6,853 bases of DNA, from the NCBI GenBank assembly GCA_022729615.1, contig DZAQ01000073.1, positions 1-6,853 of the forward strand, in the 5' to 3' direction. Source of the DNA: Sulfurovum sp. (GTDB taxonomy: Bacteria; Campylobacterota; Campylobacteria; Campylobacterales; Sulfurovaceae). Positions 1 through 5,402 of this stretch are shown piece by piece. The first letter of the stretch is position 1, and every line of letters starts with the position of its first letter. The translations under genes and the position numbers were made by a program. The notes under the pieces are model-generated. The model searched no databases. It was not told the origin of the DNA and saw nothing but the letters and a program-made list of their open reading frames with translations.

Positions 1-1
1 G

Positions 2-271
2 ATGATAATTACAATAGAAGAGAGGCAGTTTGATACTGCACAAATAAAACAGCTCTATCCTGCCGCGATCGTCAAGACCGGATTTGAAGAGGAGACGACC
101 CAAGTGAGCCTAGAGTGGCTCGATGTGGAGTCCAAAGGCAAGGTAGAGCTTGTCGGGTATGGCATATTTGTCTATGATATGCATGATGAGCGATACAGCT
201 TTTTGTATCCGACCAAAGAGGCGCTCGATGAGGCGATAGCTTCACTGGCTGTACAGCTTCAAGGGCAGTGA
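2..271 (+). CDS. small acidic hypothetical protein
   Basis: An 89-codon reading frame runs from ATG at 2-4 to TGA at 269-271. I do not recognise the family. The product is acidic, with many Glu and Asp residues, and shows no signal peptide, membrane segment or Cys pair, so it is probably a small soluble cytoplasmic protein. It has an alternating pattern that could form a small alpha/beta fold: a helical start around residues 12-20, beta-like stretches near 33-40 and 48-58, and a helical end at 71-86. Only one base precedes the ATG, so the ribosome binding site is not visible and the true start could lie upstream of the window. It converges on msrB with a 2-base gap, which argues that the stop is real. 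The call as a gene rests on an undisturbed frame and codon use like its neighbours. No function is proposed. Confidence 0.7.
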   Translation: MIITIEERQFDTAQIKQLYPAAIVKTGFEEETTQVSLEWLDVESKGKVELVGYGIFVYDMHDERYSFLYPTKEALDEAIASLAVQLQGQ

Positions 272-272
272 A
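241..272. terminator. inverted repeat at convergent gene ends, possible terminator
   Basis: TTCACTG (241-247) is perfectly complementary to CAGTGAA (266-272). The enclosed segment holds a second perfect 10-bp palindrome, GCTGTACAGC (248-257). The structure covers the last codons and stop of the left-hand gene and ends two bases from the msrB stop at 274-276. On the plus strand a run of five T lies at 283-287, about ten bases past the stem, which is a poor but possible intrinsic terminator. On the minus strand no T run follows. It may serve both converging genes, but the terminator role is inferred. Confidence 0.35.
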
Positions 273-273
273 A

Positions 274-672
274 TCAGTTCTCTTTTTGCAGATCGAGAGA
301 GGCAGAATTGATGCAGTAGCGCTCTCCTGTAGGTGCGGGTCCATCGGGAAAAACATGTCCCAAGTGCGCCCCACAATTCGCACACCTTGCTTCTGTGCGC
401 GTCATTCCATGGCTTCGATCGGTGATAAATTCAATTTTGTTTTTTTGGAGCGGCTGGAAGAAGCTCGGCCATCCCGTACCCGAATCAAATTTGCTTGTCG
501 ATTCAAAAAGCGGCGTGTGGCAGCATTTGCATAGATAGGTGCCGGGTGCTTTTTCATCACAATAGGCATTTTGAAAGGGCGGTTCTGTACCGTGATTGAG
601 GCAGATATTATACTCTAGCGGCGTTAATGTTTTTTGCAATTCCTCTTTGTTGAGCAGGATTGGGTAGGGCAT
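274..672 (-). CDS. msrB: peptide-methionine (R)-S-oxide reductase MsrB
   Basis: This 132-residue protein reduces the R epimer of methionine sulfoxide in oxidised proteins, normally with thioredoxin as electron donor, and is predicted cytoplasmic because no signal peptide is visible. The family is clear from the zinc-site pairs C48-x-x-C51 and C97-x-x-C100, the FDSGTGWPSF block (62-71), HLGHVFPDGP (103-112) and GERYCIN with catalytic C120. The length matches stand-alone MsrB domains. Residue 66 is Thr where many MsrBs, including those of E. coli and Neisseria, carry the resolving Cys (GCGW), so recycling must use another Cys such as C24, C38 or C50, or act directly on C120. The start ATG (672-670) is supported by an AAGGAG site five bases upstream. 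The gene has its own promoter and appears monocistronic. Confidence 0.96.
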   Translation of the reverse strand: MPYPILLNKEELQKTLTPLEYNICLNHGTEPPFQNAYCDEKAPGTYLCKCCHTPLFESTSKFDSGTGWPSFFQPLQKNKIEFITDRSHGMTRTEARCANCGAHLGHVFPDGPAPTGERYCINSASLDLQKEN

Positions 673-677
673 AGTGT

Positions 678-683
678 CTCCTT
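678..683 (-). promoter_or_regulatory. msrB ribosome binding site
   Basis: AAGGAG on the minus strand lies five bases before the msrB ATG. This strong Shine-Dalgarno match fixes the start codon. Confidence 0.8.
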
Positions 684-704
684 AGGATAAGTATGTTTGA
701 TCCT

Positions 705-732
705 ATCATAGCGGAAATTCTTTTTTTGTCAA
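705..732 (-). promoter_or_regulatory. msrB sigma-70 type promoter
   Basis: On the minus strand a perfect TTGACA -35 box (732-727) is followed by a 16-base spacer and TATGAT (710-705), five of six matches to the -10 consensus. Transcription should start near 697-699, giving a leader of about 25 bases before the msrB ATG. Housekeeping promoters in Campylobacterota often lack a recognisable -35 box, so the match is unusually good for this phylum. The core is read directly from sequence; activity is inferred. Confidence 0.65.
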
Positions 733-762
733 TATTTAAGATTAAAACCACTGATGAAACTT

Positions 763-790
763 AGATTGCCGCGCTTTGCTCGCAATGACA
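763..790 (+). repeat. repeat module A, short hairpin
   Basis: ATTGC (765-769) pairs with GCAAT (782-786) around a GC-rich centre. The module ends in TGACA. It is the plus-orientation partner of module C. Confidence 0.5.
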
Positions 791-797
791 ACCCAGC

Positions 798-869
798 GTC
801 ATCGTACGAAAGCAGGAATCCACTCACTTTTCTCAATGTATGGATCCCCGGGTCAAGCCCGAGGACGAC
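798..869. repeat. repeat module B, degenerate large palindrome
   Basis: The ends GTCATC (798-803) and GACGAC (864-869) and the inner arms GGAATCCA (815-822) and TGGATCC (841-847) are complementary or nearly so. A sub-hairpin CGGG-TCAAG-CCCG lies on the right arm (849-861). The left arm keeps only a decayed version of the expected second sub-hairpin around CGAAAGC (807-813). The pattern matches the familiar dispersed repeat that reads MDPRVKPEDD or WIPGSSPRTT when translated, which I recognise from memory. Confidence 0.55.
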
Positions 870-876
870 AGAAATT

Positions 877-911
877 TCGTCACCGCGGAGACCTTCAGGT
901 CGCGGCAGTCT
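877..911 (-). repeat. repeat module C, inverted partner of A
   Basis: Read on the minus strand it starts AGACTGCCGCG and ends CGCGGTGACGA, paralleling module A (AGATTGCCGCG ... CTCGCAATGACA) with a longer centre. Two alternative hairpins are possible: CCGC/GCGG (883-886 with 902-905) plus GACC/GGTC (890-893 with 898-901), or GGAGAC (887-892) with GTCTCC (908-913). Being just after the exbD stop it could stabilise or end that transcript, but no T run follows on the minus strand. Confidence 0.5.
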
Positions 912-914
912 CCT

Positions 915-1289
915 CTATTTTGTAACTATAGCAAGGTTTTGAAATTTTTTTTCTTTGAGTGTATCGACGATGGAGACAAAATTTTTAAAATCCGTATGTT
1001 TATCTGCTTGGACGGAGATGACATCTTTGACTGGATCAAGTTTTTCTAGTTTCTCTTGGAGATTTGCTAGACTCATTTCAACACCTTCGTAAGAGTATTT
1101 TCCCTCTTTATCGATGGAGATGGTGATGGTTTTTTTCTCCGAAGTTGTTTTGGAACTAGCAGTAGGAAGCTCTACTTTCACCGATTTTTTATTGATAAAC
1201 GACGCGGTAGCCAACACGATGACGAGGAGCACCAAGACGATATCGATAAACGGAATGACATTGATCTTGTCAAATCGTTCTCTTCTCAC
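915..1289 (-). CDS. exbD: biopolymer transport protein ExbD (ExbD/TolR family)
   Basis: This 124-residue inner-membrane protein should form the rotor-like core inside an ExbB pentamer and pass proton-motive energy to TonB. A short basic N-terminus (MRRERFDK) leads into INVIPFIDIVLVLLVI, with one transmembrane helix at about 11-31. D16 sits where E. coli ExbD D25 and TolR D23 carry protons. Residues about 40-124 form the periplasmic domain. The length is usual for ExbD. The start is GTG (1289-1287), overlapping the exbB stop as GTGA. No strong Shine-Dalgarno is present, so translation probably depends on ribosomes finishing exbB. TolR is a possible alternative name, since the two families are hard to separate without pal/tolB/tonB context. 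The stop is TAG at 917-915, and no tonB follows. Confidence 0.88.
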   Translation of the reverse strand: MRRERFDKINVIPFIDIVLVLLVIVLATASFINKKSVKVELPTASSKTTSEKKTITISIDKEGKYSYEGVEMSLANLQEKLEKLDPVKDVISVQADKHTDFKNFVSIVDTLKEKKFQNLAIVTK

Positions 1290-1747
1290 GAAAAGAGCTC
1301 TTTTTGCGATTGTTGTTCATCTTGGAGTATCTCCCAGTTTGCGATGAGTCTATCGACTTTACCAAGAAGAGTATTATAGATCACGGTTGCCGGGATCGCT
1401 ACAAAGAGTCCGGCTGCGGTAGCTTTGAGCGCCAAAGCCAGATTTTTCATGATCTCGCCTGTGTCGATGTCGTTTTGCTTGTCTCCGATGATATAGAAGG
1501 TGAGAATGATAGCAAGTACGGTTCCTAGAAGTCCGATATAGGGCGCATTGCTTCCTATGGTGGCTATGGTGCCGAGTTTTCTGGAGAGATCAAGCTCGAG
1601 AGCAAGTTTATGCTTATATCTGCGAAGATTTACCGAACGATAGAAGAGCGCTCTCTCGATACCCAAAGCAAATGTAAGAATACTCATCAAAATGAGCAGT
1701 CCTATGATCCCATAATCGACAAGATGTTTGATTTGTTCCACTTCCAT
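1286..1747 (-). CDS. exbB: biopolymer transport protein ExbB (MotA/TolQ/ExbB family)
   Basis: This 153-residue protein is the proton-channel stator subunit that works with ExbD to energise TonB-dependent import across the outer membrane. Three membrane helices are visible at about 12-34, 64-88 and 103-127. The family blocks are IGSNAPYIGLLGTVLAI (64-80) and LKATAAGLFVAIPATVIYN (107-125), with T76 and T110 matching the conserved channel threonines of E. coli ExbB (T148 and T181). By eye the position of E. coli E176 is Leu here (L105) in LALALKAT, with K108 nearby. The protein is far shorter than E. coli ExbB (244 residues), as is usual for the short type I recall from Helicobacter. It is first in a two-gene operon with exbD and divergent from gyrA. 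TolQ is the main alternative. Confidence 0.9.
   Translation of the reverse strand: MEVEQIKHLVDYGIIGLLILMSILTFALGIERALFYRSVNLRRYKHKLALELDLSRKLGTIATIGSNAPYIGLLGTVLAIILTFYIIGDKQNDIDTGEIMKNLALALKATAAGLFVAIPATVIYNTLLGKVDRLIANWEILQDEQQSQKELFS
1291..1304. repeat. perfect 14-bp palindrome before exbD
   Basis: AAAAGAGCTCTTTT is fully self-complementary and lies two bases upstream of the exbD GTG, inside the last codons of exbB (KELF). As RNA it could form a five-pair A/U-rich stem with an AGCU loop, overlapping the place where an exbD ribosome site would be. It may be a chance product of the codons. Confidence 0.4.
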
Positions 1748-1771
1748 ATATGCAACCTAAATTTTTTTCGG

Positions 1772-1777
1772 ATTATA
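1772..1777 (-). promoter_or_regulatory. exbBD -10 box
   Basis: A perfect TATAAT on the minus strand lies 24 bases before the exbB ATG, predicting a start of transcription near 1765. No good -35 box is seen 16-18 bases upstream (1794-1800), which is common for sigma-70 promoters in Campylobacterota. No Fur-type operator was convincingly identified, although iron control of exbB is common. Confidence 0.5.
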
Positions 1778-1829
1778 CTCAAAGAATATGAAGCTTGGTT
1801 GATGTCCCTGATTGTAAGGGTTACTTGGA

Positions 1830-1835
1830 TATAAT
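1830..1835 (+). promoter_or_regulatory. gyrA operon -10 box
   Basis: A perfect TATAAT lies 47 bases before the gyrA ATG, predicting transcription from about 1841-1843. The -35 region is weak; the best candidate is CTGATT at 1808-1813 with a 16-base spacer. It would drive gyrA, asd, the yqhA-family gene and hemE, as no other promoter stands out in the cluster. Confidence 0.55.
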
Positions 1836-1847
1836 CTATCTCATTTT

Positions 1848-1886
1848 ATGGGCGGGAATCCCAAGCCATTCCAAGGAGCGTTATGA
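1848..1886 (+). CDS. possible 12-codon leader ORF before gyrA
   Basis: ATG at 1848-1850 opens a frame encoding MGGNPKPFQGAL and stops at TGA 1884-1886, overlapping the gyrA start as ATGA. With the -10 box at 1830-1835, its start codon would lie about six bases from the predicted 5' end of the mRNA. It would have to be read nearly leaderless, as no Shine-Dalgarno fits. The gyrA ribosome site lies inside this frame. If translated, it could couple to gyrA. Chance is a real alternative for so short a frame. Confidence 0.25.
   Translation: MGGNPKPFQGAL
1873..1878 (+). promoter_or_regulatory. gyrA ribosome binding site
   Basis: AAGGAG lies four bases before the gyrA ATG and supports that start. 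Just upstream, TGGG (1849-1852) can pair with CCCA (1860-1863) in a small leader hairpin that leaves the site free. Confidence 0.75.
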
Positions 1887-4378
1887 GCGATTTGTTTGAA
1901 GAGAGTGGAAATACTCAAGATATATTGATAGAGGATAGTATCAAGGGAAGTTATCTTGACTATTCGATGAGTGTCATCATCGGGCGTGCGCTTCCAGATG
2001 CTCGTGACGGACTCAAGCCTGTGCACAGAAGGATCCTCTACGCGATGAGTGAGCTCAATCTCTCGCACCGCAGTCCCTACAAAAAATCTGCCCGTATCGT
2101 AGGGGATGTCATCGGTAAATACCATCCGCACGGAGATAATGCCGTGTATGATGCTTTGGTGCGAATGGCTCAGGATTTTTCCATGCGTGAGCCTTTGGTG
2201 GACGGGCAAGGGAACTTCGGTTCTGTTGACGGGGATAATGCCGCCGCGATGCGATATACAGAGGCCAGGATGTCTAAATTGGCAGAAGAGCTTCTGCGAG
2301 ATCTCGATAAAGATACTGTAGATTATGTGGCAAACTATGATGATAGTATGAGTGAGCCTGATGTCTTGCCGAGCCGTGTCCCAAATCTCCTGCTCAACGG
2401 CAGCTCAGGGATCGCCGTAGGTATGGCGACCAATATCCCTCCGCACAGAATGGATGAGCTTATCGCCGGGCTGCTTTTGCGACTTGATAACGCGGATTTG
2501 GGTGTCGATGAGATCATGGAAGTCATAAAAGGACCTGATTTCCCAACCGCAGGCATCATTTTCGGCCGCAAGGGGATAGTGGATGCCTATACTACCGGAC
2601 GCGGACGGATCAAAGTGCGCGCCAAGACACATATCGAGCAGAAGCAGAGCAAGGAGATCATTGTCATAGATGAGCTTCCTTTTATGGTCAACAAATCCCG
2701 TTTGATAGAGAATATCGCACAGCTTGTGAGGGAAAAACATATCGAGGGTATCTCGGAGATCAGAGATGAGTCTGACCGTGAGGGGATCCGTGTCGTTATG
2801 GAGCTCAAGAGAGATGCGATGAGCGAGATCGTACTCAACAATCTCTTCAAATCGACGCAGATGCAGGTGACATTCGGGATCATTATGCTGGCTATCGTCA
2901 ACAAAGAGCCGAAAGTCTTTACGCTTTTGGAGCTGCTGGATCTCTTTTTGAGCCATCGTAAAACCGTCATTATCCGAAGAACCATTTTTGATCTCGAAAA
3001 GGCGCGAGCGAGAGCCCATATCTTGGAGGGATTGAAGATCGCTATCGACAATATCGATGAGGTGATCCGTATCATTCGCGAGAGTGAAGACAGTGAAGCC
3101 GCCAAGCAAGCCTTGATAGCGAAATTTACACTCTCTGAACTCCAGGCAAACGCGATTTTGGAGATGAGACTGCGCCGGCTTGTCGGTCTGGAGCGAGAGA
3201 AGATAGAAAATGAGCTTGCTGAGCTTCGAAAAACTATCGCCTATCTCGAGAGTGTCTTGCAGAGCGAAGCGATGATCAAGGATATCATTCGTGATGAACT
3301 GAGAGAGATCGGTGATACTTTTAGCAGTGAGCGACGCACCGAGATCGTCGAGGATTATGATGATATCGAGATCGAGGATTTGATACCCAATGAGCCGATG
3401 GTCGTGACTATCACTCATAGAGGGTATATCAAGCGAGTTCCTGTTAAGTCCTACGAGAGACAAAATCGCGGCGGCAAAGGCAAGATCGCCGTTACGACCT
3501 ATGATGATGATTTTATCGAGCGATTCTTCATCTCCAATACGCATGATACGCTGATGTTTGTGACCAATTTCGGTCAGCTCTACTGGCTCAAAGTCTATCG
3601 TATCCCAGAGGGAAGCCGTGTCGCCAAAGGCAAAGCGGTAGTCAACCTGATCAATCTCCAGGCTGAAGAGAAGATCACCGCCATCATCCCGACAACAGAC
3701 TTCAATGATGATAAGAGTCTGGTATTCTTCACCAAAAACGGTATCGTCAAACGGACCAATTTGAGTGAATACTCCAACATCAGAAGCAACGGAGTGAGGG
3801 CTATCAATCTTGATGAGGATGATGAGCTGGTAGAATCTAAGATTGTCATGCCTCAGACCAAATGGCTTTTTATCGCGACCAAAAAAGGTCTCTGCATCCG
3901 CTTCAGGGTAGAAGAGGCGAGAGAGATAGGGCGTGTTGCCCGTGGTGTTACGGCGATCAAATTTAAGATCAAGGAGGATTTTGTCTGCGGAGCAACTACG
4001 ATAGAGAATGAAGAGGATGAGATCTTGATGATCAGTGAAAAAGGGCTGGGCAAACGCACAACAGCTCTTGAGTATCGCGAACAAAGCAGAGCCGGAAAAG
4101 GTGTTATCTCTATGAAGTTAACACCAAAAACGGGTGATGTGGTCGGTGTCGTGTTTGTAGAGGATGATAAAGATTTGATGTGTCTTACCAGTGTCGGCAA
4201 GATGATCCGTGTGGATATGGAGACGATTCGCAAAGCCGGACGCAATACATCCGGTGTCATTGTGGTCAATGTGGACAAAAAAGATATGGTTGTCAGTGTG
4301 GCAAAATGTCCCAAAGAAGAAGAAAACATCCCAGAAGATGGTGAAGAGAATTTAACATTAGGATTACTCGATGAATAG
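1883..4378 (+). CDS. gyrA: DNA gyrase subunit A
   Basis: This 831-residue protein is the DNA-cleaving subunit of the type IIA topoisomerase that, with GyrB, puts negative supercoils into DNA using ATP. Catalytic Tyr is Y125 in AAMRYTEARM, with R124 beside it. The winged-helix domain spans about 30-160, and the tower domain carries NGSSGIAVGMATNIPPH (172-188) with the intercalating Ile at I177. A coiled coil runs about 370-485 with ILEMRLRRL. The C-terminal beta-pinwheel begins near 500 and holds the GyrA box as QNRGGKG (527-533), which separates it from ParC; the canonical form is QRRGGKG. The quinolone-resistance region KYHPHGDNAVYD has N86 at E. coli S83 and D90 at E. coli D87. The tail (about 809-831) is acidic. 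Length is near that of Helicobacter GyrA and shorter than that of E. coli (875). It heads a four-gene operon. Confidence 0.98.
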   Translation: MSDLFEESGNTQDILIEDSIKGSYLDYSMSVIIGRALPDARDGLKPVHRRILYAMSELNLSHRSPYKKSARIVGDVIGKYHPHGDNAVYDALVRMAQDFSMREPLVDGQGNFGSVDGDNAAAMRYTEARMSKLAEELLRDLDKDTVDYVANYDDSMSEPDVLPSRVPNLLLNGSSGIAVGMATNIPPHRMDELIAGLLLRLDNADLGVDEIMEVIKGPDFPTAGIIFGRKGIVDAYTTGRGRIKVRAKTHIEQKQSKEIIVIDELPFMVNKSRLIENIAQLVREKHIEGISEIRDESDREGIRVVMELKRDAMSEIVLNNLFKSTQMQVTFGIIMLAIVNKEPKVFTLLELLDLFLSHRKTVIIRRTIFDLEKARARAHILEGLKIAIDNIDEVIRIIRESEDSEAAKQALIAKFTLSELQANAILEMRLRRLVGLEREKIENELAELRKTIAYLESVLQSEAMIKDIIRDELREIGDTFSSERRTEIVEDYDDIEIEDLIPNEPMVVTITHRGYIKRVPVKSYERQNRGGKGKIAVTTYDDDFIERFFISNTHDTLMFVTNFGQLYWLKVYRIPEGSRVAKGKAVVNLINLQAEEKITAIIPTTDFNDDKSLVFFTKNGIVKRTNLSEYSNIRSNGVRAINLDEDDELVESKIVMPQTKWLFIATKKGLCIRFRVEEAREIGRVARGVTAIKFKIKEDFVCGATTIENEEDEILMISEKGLGKRTTALEYREQSRAGKGVISMKLTPKTGDVVGVVFVEDDKDLMCLTSVGKMIRVDMETIRKAGRNTSGVIVVNVDKKDMVVSVAKCPKEEENIPEDGEENLTLGLLDE
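4360..4363 (+). promoter_or_regulatory. asd ribosome binding site inside gyrA
   Basis: AGGA lies seven bases before the asd ATG, formed by the TTA GGA codons of gyrA. It supports the start at 4371 and the 8-base overlap with gyrA. Confidence 0.6.
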
Positions 4379-5402
4379 ATACAATGTAGCGATAGTTGGT
4401 GCGACAGGCGCTGTGGGTGAAGAGTTGGCAAGAGTGCTTGAGGATTTGGATTTTCCGGTTGGTGAACTGCTTCCTTTGGCAAGTTCGAGATCAGCCGGCG
4501 GACAGATAGAGTTCAAAGGCAAAATGATCCGCGTCGAAGAGCTCACCGAGTCTGTTTTTGAGGGTCGTGATATCGATATCGCTTTCTTCTCTGCGGGTGG
4601 AAGCATCTCAGAAAAATATGCCAAATATGCCGTCGAAGCAGGCGCTGTGGTGATCGACAATACAAGCCATTTTAGAATGGATCCGAATGTGCCTTTGGTC
4701 GTCCCCGAGGTCAACCCCGAAGATATAAGCCTCTGGAGAGAGACCGGGATCATCGCCAATCCAAACTGCTCCACGATCCAAATGGTGCAGCTTCTCAAGC
4801 CGCTGCATGATTTGTACGGTATCAAAAGAGTTGATGTCAGTACATACCAAGCAGCGAGCGGTGCAGGAAAAGAGGGAATGGAGGAGCTCGTCAAGGAGAT
4901 GCAGGCGTTTTTTGCATTTAAGCTTGATGAGTACAAACCCGAAGCCTTCGCACATCAAATCGCTCTCAATGTCATCCCTCATATCGATGTGCCCCAACCA
5001 AACGGATACACAAAAGAGGAGATGAAGATGATCTTGGAGACAAATAAGATCATGCATAGCGATTTTGCCATCTCCGCTACTTGTGTGCGTGTGCCGGTAC
5101 TCAGAAGCCACAGCGAATCGATCACGATCACTTTCAAAGAGGGGGTGGATGTCGATGTAGCCAAAGTAAGAGAACTTTTTGCCAATGCTGAAAATGTCGT
5201 ATTGGTTGATGATATCGAAAACAAAGAGTATCCGATGCCGATCACCGCTTCAGATACCGACTTTACCTATGTAGGACGAATTCGAAAAGATCTTTTCTCG
5301 GATAATATTTTGCATATTTGGGGTGTTGCGGATCAGATTCGTGTCGGAGCGGCTACAAATTCTATCCGTATAGCGCAAAAGTGGATCGCACAGGAGATTT
5401 GA
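4371..5402 (+). CDS. asd: aspartate-semialdehyde dehydrogenase
   Basis: This 343-residue cytoplasmic enzyme reduces L-aspartyl 4-phosphate to aspartate 4-semialdehyde with NADPH. The product is the branch-point intermediate for lysine, diaminopimelate (cell wall), threonine and methionine. The N-terminal Rossmann motif is GATGAVG (10-16). The nucleophile is C133 in NPNCSTIQM, the substrate block is YQAASGAGKEGMEEL (159-173), and VPVLRSHSES carries R245 and the acid-base H247. Length is within the usual range for the family. The start ATG overlaps the end of gyrA by eight bases (ATGAATAG), so translation is probably coupled. The stop shares one base with the next start (TGATG). From memory, gyrA and asd also lie close together in Campylobacter jejuni with a few genes between them, so the linkage may be ancestral. 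Confidence 0.97.
   Translation: MNRYNVAIVGATGAVGEELARVLEDLDFPVGELLPLASSRSAGGQIEFKGKMIRVEELTESVFEGRDIDIAFFSAGGSISEKYAKYAVEAGAVVIDNTSHFRMDPNVPLVVPEVNPEDISLWRETGIIANPNCSTIQMVQLLKPLHDLYGIKRVDVSTYQAASGAGKEGMEELVKEMQAFFAFKLDEYKPEAFAHQIALNVIPHIDVPQPNGYTKEEMKMILETNKIMHSDFAISATCVRVPVLRSHSESITITFKEGVDVDVAKVRELFANAENVVLVDDIENKEYPMPITASDTDFTYVGRIRKDLFSDNILHIWGVADQIRVGAATNSIRIAQKWIAQEI
5392..5396 (+). promoter_or_regulatory. ribosome binding site of the yqhA-family gene
   Basis: AGGAG lies five bases before ATG 5402-5404. It decides the start: the same frame is open upstream to a possible start at 5318, but that would add 28 residues of out-of-frame asd sequence with no ribosome site. Confidence 0.75.

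Larger units (their letters stand above)
763..911. repeat. composite palindromic repeat element (modules A-B-C)
   Basis: The spacer between msrB and exbD is filled by three short repeat-like modules. The ends match in inverted orientation: AGATTGCCGCG at 763-773 and AGACTGCCGCG on the minus strand at 911-901, ten of eleven identical. The whole 149-bp unit therefore looks like a small element with terminal inverted repeats. The middle module is a different palindromic type. I see no convincing target-site duplication in the flanks and no coding capacity. Similar modules, recognisable when translated as RLPRFARND and WIPGSSPRTT, are from memory widespread intergenic repeats in several bacterial phyla. 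It begins three bases beyond the exbD stop. Confidence 0.6.

Noticed and set aside
268..534. Plus-strand 88-codon frame over msrB
   Set aside because: It is antisense to the well-supported msrB coding sequence and has no recognisable features.
877..911. Module C as a classical intrinsic terminator for exbD
   Set aside because: The hairpin is plausible but no T run follows it on the minus strand, so it is recorded as a repeat instead.
754..1049. Two plus-strand frames (754-942 and 840-1049) in the msrB-exbD spacer
   Set aside because: Their translations (RLPRFARND, WIPGSSPRTT, MDPRVKPEDD) are the hallmark of palindromic repeats read as protein. The second frame also runs antisense into exbD, and no ribosome site fits.
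2405..4084. A 559-codon open frame on the minus strand inside gyrA
   Set aside because: Its codons align exactly with gyrA codons, so it stays open only because this part of gyrA lacks TTA, CTA and TCA codons. The translation looks like no protein family, and it would start at TTG with no supporting context.
3853..4936. Minus-strand frames over the gyrA/asd junction and asd (for example 3853-4482, 4364-4936 and 4608-5111)
   Set aside because: They are shadows of the two real genes, rich in Ser, Leu and Thr as expected from reversed codons, with no domain signature.
5318..5401. A 28-codon N-terminal extension of the yqhA-family gene
   Set aside because: It lies wholly within asd in another frame, lacks family resemblance, and a good ribosome site with the TGATG junction marks 5402 as the start.
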